In this document: positions 8,284 to 15,036 of the stretch, piece by piece
Layout of the letters: every line of letters starts with the position of its first letter
Numbering within the stretch: the first letter of the stretch is position 1
NCBI RefSeq assembly: GCF_000695255.1
Contig: NZ_JMIB01000045.1
Span: 1-51,472, forward strand
Length of the DNA stretch: 51,472 nt
Origin: Photobacterium galatheae
GTDB lineage: Bacteria > Pseudomonadota > Gammaproteobacteria > Enterobacterales > Vibrionaceae
Reading direction: 5' to 3'
Notes under the pieces: model-generated
Database searches by the model: none
Told to the model about the DNA's origin: nothing
What the model saw: only the letters and a program-made list of their open reading frames with translations
Program-made: the position numbers and the translations under genes

Positions 8284-9450
8284 ATGCTGAACGAGCTGCA
8301 AACCATGATTTTCGAACTCGGGATCATTGTGGTCAGTTCAGCTTTATTGGGCACTCTGTTCTTATACGCCCGCCAGCCGATCATTCTCGCGTATATTGCT
8401 GCGGGCATCCTTCTTGGGCCAAGTGGTTTCGGACTGCTGAACGATAATGACCGAATCATCCAGTTTGGACAGTTCGGTGTGATTCTGCTGCTGTTCCTGC
8501 TGGGGCTCAATCTGCAACCCTTTAAACTTATCAGCCTGTTTCAGGAATCTGCCTTAATCACACTGGGTACCTGCTGTTTGTTTTTTCTGGTGACATTAGG
8601 GTTTGGCTGGACGATCGGGTTGTCTCTCGGTGATGCACTGGTCGCTGCCGCTGCACTGATGTTTTCCAGCACAGTCATCGGGCTGAAGCTGATTCCAACC
8701 ACAACCCTGCACCATCAGCGTCTGGGGGAAGTGATGACAAGCGTCTTACTGATTCAGGATATGCTGGCAATTATTGTGATTCTGTTTCTGAACGTCCGCA
8801 CTCCGGATGCAATGGTCAGCGCTTTCGTGCTCATTCTGCTGAAACTGGCTCTGCTATGTTTGCTGGCTTATCTGGGCGTACGCTATTTGGTCCTGCCTTT
8901 GTTCCGGCGCTTTGATGTCATTCAGGAGTATACATTCGTCGCTGCGCTGGCCTGGTGCCTGCTCTGGGCAGAAACCGCACATCTGGCTGGCCTGTCTTAT
9001 GAGATCGGCGCATTTGTCGCTGGGCTTTCCATTGCTATCAGCCGCGTGTCTCAAGCCATCTCTCTGCACCTGAAACCTTTAAGAGAGTTTTTCCTGATTC
9101 TGTTTTTCTTCGCCGTTGGGGCAAAAATGGAATTCACACGCGGAGATGTTGTTCTGCTGTGGGGATGCTTGTTCGGCGTGATTCTGATTTTGGTGAAAGC
9201 ACTCGGTTTCGCATTTGCCTTGAAACTCGCTCAAGAAAAGGCCACCTGGGAGTTATCGGCCCGCCTGAGTCAGGCCAGCGAGTTTTCACTCTTACTGGCC
9301 TATACCGCTTTAACGGCCGGACTGGTTTCCGATCAGGGTATGCTGTTTATTCAGGCGGCCACGCTGACCACCTTCATTTTATCGACATACTGGGTTGTGA
9401 GCCGATTCCCTACCCCGATCTCCAGTGCGAAGAACCTGCGTAGAGATTAA
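8284..9450 (+). CDS. CPA2-family cation:proton antiporter (Kef/Nha-like membrane domain)
   Basis: An inner-membrane monovalent cation:H+ antiporter of the CPA2 family. It is 388 residues long, almost entirely transmembrane (about 12-13 helices), and lacks the C-terminal RCK/TrkA-N regulatory domain of KefB/KefC. Family hallmarks are the IAAGILLGPSGFG motif near the N-terminus, the VLLIQDMLAIIV helix carrying the transport Asp, and the SYEIGAFVAGLSIA segment. Cation specificity (K+ or Na+) cannot be read from sequence. It is convergent with the next gene, the two overlapping by 4 bp at their stops. Confidence 0.85.
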   Translation: MLNELQTMIFELGIIVVSSALLGTLFLYARQPIILAYIAAGILLGPSGFGLLNDNDRIIQFGQFGVILLLFLLGLNLQPFKLISLFQESALITLGTCCLFFLVTLGFGWTIGLSLGDALVAAAALMFSSTVIGLKLIPTTTLHHQRLGEVMTSVLLIQDMLAIIVILFLNVRTPDAMVSAFVLILLKLALLCLLAYLGVRYLVLPLFRRFDVIQEYTFVAALAWCLLWAETAHLAGLSYEIGAFVAGLSIAISRVSQAISLHLKPLREFFLILFFFAVGAKMEFTRGDVVLLWGCLFGVILILVKALGFAFALKLAQEKATWELSARLSQASEFSLLLAYTALTAGLVSDQGMLFIQAATLTTFILSTYWVVSRFPTPISSAKNLRRD

Positions 9451-9950
9451 GCCGTACGACGCTGGCATTGCATAGAGAAATGATCCGCTGGGGTGATGTG
9501 ATACCACATTTCAAACTTCGCGGTGTTTTTCCCTTTCATCACAGGCTGCAGGAAAATACGGTAGCCCATTAAATCACGCTGGGCATCATAGCCGAACGGG
9601 TCTGCCTTATACGGATCCACCAGAATTTCCCGTTTCATTGAGACAGGTTTCAGTCGGTATTGACCTTCATGCGCTTCCAGCAGATAGTCGACAAAGAGAT
9701 TAAATTCCAGCTCAGTTTTTCCCTGCTCCTGATAACGAATCCACTCTTTTGAAACCACTTTACCATCGCGGTGAATCTCGTAATTCACCCAGCTCTCTTC
9801 CTTTTCTGATGCTTTCTTATCGGGCAAACATTGCCATTTTCCGACCAGCTCTGACATTGAAGCGAAATGTGTCACCTCCGGTTTCGCTGCCAATGCAGGT
9901 GTGGCCAGCAACATCATTGCCAGGCATCCGCCCTGCGTCCATGACCTCAT
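9447..9950 (-). CDS. Exported protein of unknown function
   Basis: A 167-residue protein with a signal peptide (MRSWTQGGCLAMMLLATPALA, cleavage about residue 21). The mature part has Trp- and Cys-containing motifs (ELVGKWQCLPDKK and a C-terminal MQCQRR), so a disulfide is possible. The lipocalin-like GKWQC pattern suggests a small beta-barrel periplasmic domain, but this is weak. The start at 9950 has a GAGGG ribosome-binding site; the frame remains open to 10052 without one. It is likely monocistronic. Confidence 0.65.
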   Translation of the reverse strand: MRSWTQGGCLAMMLLATPALAAKPEVTHFASMSELVGKWQCLPDKKASEKEESWVNYEIHRDGKVVSKEWIRYQEQGKTELEFNLFVDYLLEAHEGQYRLKPVSMKREILVDPYKADPFGYDAQRDLMGYRIFLQPVMKGKNTAKFEMWYHITPADHFSMQCQRRTA

Positions 9951-10040
9951 CCATTTACCCTCTTTATATTGATTGCAAAACCTAAGATAGCCGACTTCAC
10001 CACATGGCTCCACCCGGTTTTCCCAAAAATCAGACATAAA

Positions 10041-10064
10041 AAAAGGAGCCAAGGCTCCTTCTTT
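10041..10064. terminator. Intrinsic terminator between two leftward genes
   Basis: AAAAGGAGCC and GGCTCCTTCTTTT form a strong short hairpin flanked by A and T runs. It lies just after the stop of the leftward gene at 10090. Confidence 0.8.
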
Positions 10065-10089
10065 TCAGTTCATTCAGAACAGGTTCAAT

Positions 10090-10497
10090 TCAGGACGGTT
10101 TCACCTGAAGCTGTCCAAGACCATCATCAGTCGTCTGCGAAGAAGCGGATGCCGTCTTGTCACTCCGCTTCTCAGCCAGATAAGCCAGTAAAGTGCTTAC
10201 CGACACGATCGGCCCCATCATGTTGACCCGCATTGGCGAGCCGACAGCACCCAGGTGCAGCTCCGATACATCCGATGCGGAGTAATTGTATTTGTAGTTG
10301 AACTTGTCCGTTGCCAGATGGAGCAAATCAAACTCCTTCCGGTGGCAAGAGATATACGCACGCCAGTACATCGCATCCAGCACTTCTTCAGGACGATAGG
10401 CCCGAAGAATAAAGCGCCAGCTGCCATCCTCACCGTAAAAATCCAGCGGGAATATCTGTTTTATTTTTCTTTTGCTTAACAAGGTAAATCTATCCAC
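10090..10497 (-). CDS. Conserved-type hypothetical protein (135 aa)
   Basis: A soluble 135-residue protein with a Trp/Tyr-rich N-terminal half (DFYGEDGSWRFILRAYRPEEVLDAMYWRAY) and a Ser/Thr/Gln-rich tail. No signal peptide or known motif is seen. A hydrophobic stretch (MMGPIVSVSTLLAYLA) near residue 95 could be an amphipathic helix or a single membrane segment. It ends just before the terminator at 10041. Function unknown. Confidence 0.5.
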   Translation of the reverse strand: MDRFTLLSKRKIKQIFPLDFYGEDGSWRFILRAYRPEEVLDAMYWRAYISCHRKEFDLLHLATDKFNYKYNYSASDVSELHLGAVGSPMRVNMMGPIVSVSTLLAYLAEKRSDKTASASSQTTDDGLGQLQVKPS

Positions 10498-10657
10498 TTA
10501 GTCAGCGAGACCCTCGAATTATCCAAGGATTGGGACAGATTGGAAGAAAAAAAAGCAAAAAAATGACAATTTTGACAATTCGTTTCAGAATTCTCAGGAG
10601 GAATAATTGGGATGCAATCTTCGGGAGGATACCACAAAAAAAATGCACATTTCAGTC

Positions 10658-10685
10658 TTGTGGAAAAATTTTCTCCACCTATAAT
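10658..10685 (+). promoter_or_regulatory. Putative sigma-70 promoter upstream of guaC
   Basis: TTGTGG (10658-10663), a 16-bp spacer and a perfect TATAAT (10680-10685). The expected transcription start, about 10692, lies at the left arm of a terminator hairpin, an unusual arrangement. The preceding DNA from 10498 holds no convincing gene. Confidence 0.6.
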
Positions 10686-10688
10686 GCT

Positions 10689-10724
10689 GAAAACCGGAGC
10701 GTCTGCCAACGCTCCGGTTTTTTT
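10689..10724 (+). terminator. Strong intrinsic terminator in the guaC leader
   Basis: AAAACCGGAGCG and CGCTCCGGTTTT form a perfect 12-bp stem with an 8-nt loop, followed by further T. It stands about 95 bp before guaC with no gene in front of it, so it could attenuate guaC or end a short RNA. Confidence 0.75.
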
Positions 10725-10819
10725 GTGCCTGCTCTTCAGCCCATGACACTATCTGCCAATAGTTCATACACTGAGAGCAATATCCGATAGCAACACTGAA
10801 GACAGATAAGGAAACTTCA

Positions 10820-11863
10820 ATGCGTATCGAACAAGACCTGAAATTGGGATTCAAAGATGTTCTGTTTCGTCCGAAACGATCAACGCTGAAAAGCCGTTCT
10901 CAAGTTGAATTAACCCGCGATTTTACATTCAAGCATAGTGGTCGTCAATGGTCTGGTGTCCCGATTATTGCCGCAAACATGGATTCTGTCGGCAGCTTCG
11001 ACATGGCTGCTGCACTGGCGAAACACCATGTGATGACCGCCATTCACAAGCATTACTCTGTCGATGACTGGGCTGGCTTTGTGCACAACCACAGTGCAGA
11101 GGTGCTGAAGCATGTCATGGTTTCGACTGGAACTTCAGAAGCCGATTTCCAGAAAACCAAAGACATCATGGCCCTGTCTGACGATCTGCTGTTTATCTGC
11201 ATCGACATCGCGAACGGTTATTCTGAACATCTGGTTGAGTACGTCGAAAAAGTCCGCACAGCTTTCCCGGATAAAGTCATCAGCGCCGGTAACGTAGTCA
11301 CGGGCGACATGGTCGAAGAACTGATTCTGGCCGGTGCCGATATTGTCAAAGTCGGGATTGGCCCTGGCTCTGTATGCACCACCCGCGTGAAAACCGGTGT
11401 CGGCTACCCGCAACTGTCTGCCATCATCGAATGTGCCGACGCTGCACACGGTCTGGGCGGTCAGATCATCGGCGACGGCGGCTGTACCTGTGCCGGTGAC
11501 GTCTCGAAAGCCTTCGGTGGCGGCGCCGATTTCGTCATGCTCGGCGGCATGCTGGCCGGCCATGAAGAAAGCAACGGTGAAATCGTTGAAAAAGACGGCA
11601 AAACTTACATGAAGTTCTATGGGATGTCATCCCAGAGCGCGATGGACAAGCATTCCGGCGGTGTTGCCAACTATCGTGCCGCTGAAGGAAAAACCGTACT
11701 ATTGCCATACCGTGGCCCGGTGGAAAACACCATTCAAGATATCATGGGCGGCGTGCGCTCAACCTGCACCTACGTTGGCGCGGCGAAGCTCAAAGAGCTG
11801 ACCAAACGCACCACCTTCATCCGTGTACAAGAGCAAGAAAACAACGTGTACGGAAGAGAATAA
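10820..11863 (+). CDS. guaC: GMP reductase
   Basis: NADPH-dependent GMP reductase converts GMP to IMP and ammonia in purine salvage. The 347-residue length is normal. The catalytic loop [11 protein letters not shown] places the nucleophilic Cys at 186, and the N-terminal [18 protein letters not shown] and the [11 protein letters not shown] phosphate-binding motif are typical. The final 85 codons (from 11609) are duplicated at 47381 because a prophage uses this segment as its attachment site; the integrated phage supplies the 3' end of this copy. The gene is intact, with an AAGGAAA-type ribosome-binding site before the ATG. Confidence 0.97.
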   Translation: MRIEQDLKLGFKDVLFRPKRSTLKSRSQVELTRDFTFKHSGRQWSGVPIIAANMDSVGSFDMAAALAKHHVMTAIHKHYSVDDWAGFVHNHSAEVLKHVMVSTGTSEADFQKTKDIMALSDDLLFICIDIANGYSEHLVEYVEKVRTAFPDKVISAGNVVTGDMVEELILAGADIVKVGIGPGSVCTTRVKTGVGYPQLSAIIECADAAHGLGGQIIGDGGCTCAGDVSKAFGGGADFVMLGGMLAGHEESNGEIVEKDGKTYMKFYGMSSQSAMDKHSGGVANYRAAEGKTVLLPYRGPVENTIQDIMGGVRSTCTYVGAAKLKELTKRTTFIRVQEQENNVYGRE

Positions 11864-11918
11864 CTCGGTTTTTCCGAGGTATTTGAGGCCGCTTTTAGCG
11901 GCCTTTTTTGTGCCCCAA
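11609..11918 (+). repeat. attL: guaC 3' end plus terminator (direct repeat)
   Basis: This segment matches 47381-47691 at about 98%. The first 113 bp (11609-11721) are identical and contain the likely strand-exchange core. Later differences in the coding part (GTG/GTT, ATT/ATC, GAG/GAA) are all synonymous. The rest of this copy, downstream of the crossover, is phage-derived. Confidence 0.92.
11887..11909 (+). terminator. guaC terminator carried by the phage
   Basis: GGCCGC and GCGGCC form a stem around TTTTA, followed by six T. The host-derived copy is at 47659-47682 and has a 1-bp larger loop. Confidence 0.85.
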
Positions 11919-11925
11919 AACGCCA

Positions 11926-11947
11926 AGTGTCTACAAAGTGTCTACAC
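11926..11947. promoter_or_regulatory. 11-bp direct repeats next to attL, probable integrase arm or Cox sites
   Basis: AGTGTCTACAA (11926-11936) is followed directly by AGTGTCTACAC (11937-11947). A similar 11-bp-phased pair with TGACTAC and TGTCTAC is at 47251-47272 near attR. Paired, helically phased repeats on both sides of the core are what arm-type sites of lambda/P2-like integrases look like. Confidence 0.55.
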
Positions 11948-12410
11948 CTGAGAAATTTTTCTCACAGAAACCATGATTTCTTCAGCTCCTTTTCTCCCCC
12001 TAAGCGACTCAATATCTGATGAAAGATTTTGAAATCTAAGGTTCAACAAAACCATTATAACTATATGTTTTAAAAGGAATAATTTAGCCCATGAAAATTC
12101 CCCTTTGATCCTTAGATCAATCTAACTCCTGACGGAAATCATCGAAACCCATAAATTTCAATAGCTTACGATAGACCGAAGATCAAATCTCGATCATATC
12201 TTTTTCAATTTACTGAAAGTTTTTTCAATTTTTGAAATTCCTATTTTTCTACAGACCCCAGCAAACTAGCACCTTCGGGGTACAATTTTCATTAATCCAA
12301 AACTGAAAAAAATCTACCTCGAAAACCTCGCAGGCGGGGAGGAGGAGTGCGGATTTCGTCACGCGATCACTCCATTCCATGACCGTTAGAGTGAGATTGC
12401 CAGCAGACAA
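11948..12410. other. Left-end non-coding region of the prophage
   Basis: About 460 AT-rich bp without a supportable gene. It contains several GATCA words (12110-12205), GAAA/TTTC-rich inverted stretches (12220-12245) and a box at 12329-12365 reading CTCGCAGG-GGGGAGG then AGTGCGGATTTCGTCACGC. Much of this is found again, diverged, at 49730-50130. It lies between attL and the terminator of the leftward late operon. Confidence 0.5.
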
Positions 12411-12436
12411 CAAAAAAGCGCCCATGCTGGGCGCTT
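12411..12436 (-). terminator. Terminator of the leftward late (tail) operon
   Basis: Read leftward, AAGCGCCCA and TGGGCGCTT form a perfect 9-bp stem with a 3-nt loop, followed by six T. It is 27 bp beyond the last leftward gene. Confidence 0.88.
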
Positions 12437-12462
12437 ATTGGTTTGGGGCTATCTCTGTCGCA

Positions 12463-12804
12463 TCAGTTTAATTTTGTCGCATAAGTTCTAACGCTAATAT
12501 TTTTCCACCCATTGTCCTTTATCAGTTTCTCAGCCAGTTCATTGGCTGCATCTTGTGTCTCACCTTTTACCGAGATTACAAAAAAGTTTTCGATTCCATC
12601 TCTTCGAACAGTATTCGCCCATTCGTTATAGTTTTTCCCAACCTCACCCCCCTCATCAATTTTTTGAAAAATGGCTCTACGAATTGATTCAGGGCTTGTG
12701 CTCATACTGCCTAATAATTTTAGGTAGCCTTGATTGCCCGTTGGGTAAGCTTCCCAAGTGTTTAAATTAAGGCAAATGACTTTTTGGAACGTTGTTTCGA
12801 CCAT
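12463..12804 (-). CDS. Hypothetical protein at the prophage left end (113 aa)
   Basis: A soluble 113-residue protein that is the last gene before the late terminator. It has a hydrophobic beta-strand near the start (KVICLNLNTWEAY), a region with ENFFVISVKGETQDAANELAEKL, and no recognised motif. It is separated by 54 bp from the tail genes and is more AT-rich than them, so it may be accessory cargo (a moron) rather than a tail component. Function unknown. Confidence 0.6.
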   Translation of the reverse strand: MVETTFQKVICLNLNTWEAYPTGNQGYLKLLGSMSTSPESIRRAIFQKIDEGGEVGKNYNEWANTVRRDGIENFFVISVKGETQDAANELAEKLIKDNGWKNISVRTYATKLN

Positions 12805-12858
12805 ATGATAATCCTTTAGAAATAACTAAGTCAGTCAATACCAATCAACTTGCACATA

Positions 12859-13056
12859 CTAAGTTATAGAATATAGCCCTTTTGAGATTCCGCTACTGAC
12901 GTTTACCTTGGCATTCTGCGTGATTTCCTCCACCACAGCTGCCGCGATCGCTTCGGCCATATCCCCAGCGGCAGCATGCTCCCCTTCAGTCACAAAGCCC
13001 TTGGCTTTCAGGTTGGTGATGATCTTCTGCTTCAATGAGTCTTTGTTGAGTGCCAT
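12859..13056 (-). CDS. Small tail-operon protein (65 aa), unknown
   Basis: An Ala-rich helical protein (HAAAGDMAEAIAAAVVEEITQNAKVNV) encoded 2 bp after the baseplate spike gene, hence in the late tail operon. Start MALNKDSLKQKI follows the spike stop directly. A role in spike or baseplate assembly is suggested only by position. Confidence 0.6.
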   Translation of the reverse strand: MALNKDSLKQKIITNLKAKGFVTEGEHAAAGDMAEAIAAAVVEEITQNAKVNVSSGISKGLYSIT

Positions 13057-13058
13057 GG

Positions 13059-13823
13059 TTACTTCCCTGCGAATACGGTGGCTGAGACATCCACATGCGG
13101 CTTGCCTGTGAACGGGCAGATGGTCGCGCCGGTGCAGACGCCTTTGCCGCCGTTGAGTTTGATGGTGTCGGCATCCTCGGTGATGTTCTTTGCCTGAATG
13201 ATGAGGTCTTTGCTGACGGTTAGCTTTGCCTGGCCTTCGATGGTTTCGATTCGGTCTTTGAGCACGGTGATTTCCTCATTCTGCTTGATGAGGACTTTCC
13301 GCAGCTGCTCAATGACTGCCATGTAGTTGGTCGCGTTCACATTGCGGTCGATACAGTTCAGGGTGGCATTTTGGTCGGTGGTGCTCTCAAAGTTACCCGC
13401 CTGATCAACCAGATGGTAAACCCCTTGGCGCTGCTGGTAACGGGATTCCCCTTCTAAAATACCCGGCAGCCGAAATCCCAGCGGCAACACGCAGCGGATA
13501 AACGGCTTATCCGCCTGGCCGAACATCCAGCCGATTTCAACAATGCTCCCTTTCGCGGGCGGCTCCAGTCGTCCGGCCATCTCGCCCACGCCGGGCACCG
13601 GCAGCGGGACCGCCTGTAATGGTGGTCGGTCTTTCAGGTCATTCCCCTGCTCATCCAGCAACTGCACATCAACCGCATAACGGGGATAAAAACGCTCGGA
13701 CAGGTCGCCTTCCTTTGGGAGTTCAGGCAAGGCAACCACTTTTCCCCAGCGGGGCAAATGTGCTTTTGCGGTCAACTCCGGGAAGAGGCGGTATATCATC
13801 CGTCGGAGGGTGTTTAAGTCCAT
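13059..13823 (-). CDS. Baseplate assembly protein V-like spike with PAAR-like C-terminus
   Basis: A gpV-type central spike of a contractile tail, 254 residues. Residues 30-125 form an OB-like domain (PRYAVDVQLLDEQGND; GSIVEIGWMFGQADKPFIRCVLP). After a linker, a helix (residues 165-197) is followed by short beta repeats (LTVSKDLIIQAKNITEDAD), as in gpV needles, and a Cys-containing terminal segment (GVCTGATICPFTGKPH) that resembles a PAAR-like tip with a possible metal site. The start overlaps the end of the hub gene by 10 bp. In virions it would pierce the outer membrane. Confidence 0.78.
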   Translation of the reverse strand: MDLNTLRRMIYRLFPELTAKAHLPRWGKVVALPELPKEGDLSERFYPRYAVDVQLLDEQGNDLKDRPPLQAVPLPVPGVGEMAGRLEPPAKGSIVEIGWMFGQADKPFIRCVLPLGFRLPGILEGESRYQQRQGVYHLVDQAGNFESTTDQNATLNCIDRNVNATNYMAVIEQLRKVLIKQNEEITVLKDRIETIEGQAKLTVSKDLIIQAKNITEDADTIKLNGGKGVCTGATICPFTGKPHVDVSATVFAGK

Positions 13824-14500
13824 GTCAGTTTCACCTCTGTGCCCGTGAATTCCACCGCCTTGAGGCGAATGCCATTGACCAGGGCACCGGGCTTGAGTTT
13901 GGGGATACAGGGGATCATGGCGCTTTTGTTGGCCGTGTGGCCCGTCATCAGTTCATTGGGTATTGTGACGGGTTTATCCGCCCAGTAACTGTCTTGCCAG
14001 CTACCGACAAAAATCTGGCCATTGCCTTGCTGCTGCCAGAAGAAATCCGGCACGCTGAAGGTGGCGGCCAGCTCATCAATAACGCGGTAACCATTGCCGT
14101 CACTGTAAAAACAGGGCGCTGCTGTTTTGCTGTAGGCCCGCTCAGGCACCACGAACTGCAGCCCGGTTTTGTCACTGACATGGCTGAGCAACTGCATCAT
14201 GGTCGGGTGACGCATGATGACCGGCAGCGGCCGATAGAGCACTGCAGCCAGCTCCCGGCAAAAAATATTCGACCAGCCTTTCTGGGTAGGCTGAACCCGT
14301 TCCACATACCCCAGAAACACCCGGCTGAGGTTCTCCCCCCATCCCAGATCAACGGCGACAATGCTGTTCACCTCCGGTGTGCCTTCAATGACCAGTTGAG
14401 CCCGGCCCGGCGCCGTATCATCAAAGGTCAGCCGGTGTGAGCTGACCTTGGTTTTCTGGCAGCCAATATAGACCTGCGCGGTAAAGTGTGGATTGTTCAT
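13814..14500 (-). CDS. Probable tail hub protein (gpD-like)
   Basis: A 228-residue protein between the spike gene and a baseplate gene, with 4-bp and 10-bp overlaps. The motif block FLGYVERVQPTQKGWSNIFCRELAAVLYRPLPVIMRHPTMMQLLSHVSDKTGLQF resembles the arrangement in gpD/gp27 hub proteins (a beta domain followed by helices that organise the hub); a FYSDGNGYRVIDELAATF segment follows. It is shorter than P2 gpD. It probably forms the hub on which the spike sits. Assignment relies on position and general pattern. Confidence 0.55.
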   Translation of the reverse strand: MNNPHFTAQVYIGCQKTKVSSHRLTFDDTAPGRAQLVIEGTPEVNSIVAVDLGWGENLSRVFLGYVERVQPTQKGWSNIFCRELAAVLYRPLPVIMRHPTMMQLLSHVSDKTGLQFVVPERAYSKTAAPCFYSDGNGYRVIDELAATFSVPDFFWQQQGNGQIFVGSWQDSYWADKPVTIPNELMTGHTANKSAMIPCIPKLKPGALVNGIRLKAVEFTGTEVKLTWT

Positions 14501-15036
14501 GCCAGCTGGTTATCCAAATATTTCAGGAATCGCATGAAACCAGACATTTCAACTTCTGTCCCCGGTGGTACTTCAGCAGAAGCAATGACTTCAATTGCTG
14601 CCGTGGTAACACCCTGCGCTTTTTGTTGCACTGCTGATTTTTCTCCCTGGCGTTGTTCAGCCCGCTCAGGCACCGACATGTGTTCAACCAGCTCAAAACT
14701 CACCGCCCACTGACGCAGGGATTCCTGCTCATCCGCCCGGATGTTGCCCTGAAACTTCACTTCACGGATTTTCAAGGCTTGTGCCGTCTGGTTGCTGATG
14801 CGGTATACCTGGCGGGCATTGTTGTCTTTGGCCCCGGCCAGTTCGAACAGCTTGCTGAGATGTTGCTGGCGTTCAAAGGGAATGGTGCCACTCACAGACA
14901 GCACCTTGGCTTTGTCCCCGGTTTCTGCCTGGTCGGTGGCGGCTGTCTGGCCGGACATATCCTGTCCGGCAAGTTGCTGGCGTGCACTGACGCGCAGGGA
15001 TTTAAGGGGGAGCTGGGTGCCGGAGAGGGTCAGCAT
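14497..15036 (-). CDS. Baseplate/tail assembly protein, K139-type
   Basis: A 179-residue protein, no transmembrane segment. Its N-terminal strand-rich part (LTLSGTQLPLKSLRVSARQQLAGQDMSGQ) and the middle IPFERQQHLSKLFELAGAKD and VSFELVEHMSVPERAE blocks resemble structural proteins of this phage branch usually annotated as baseplate complex protein. Its start overlaps the tail fibre stop by 1 bp and its stop overlaps the hub start. The exact structural role is unknown. Confidence 0.55.
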   Translation of the reverse strand: MLTLSGTQLPLKSLRVSARQQLAGQDMSGQTAATDQAETGDKAKVLSVSGTIPFERQQHLSKLFELAGAKDNNARQVYRISNQTAQALKIREVKFQGNIRADEQESLRQWAVSFELVEHMSVPERAEQRQGEKSAVQQKAQGVTTAAIEVIASAEVPPGTEVEMSGFMRFLKYLDNQLA

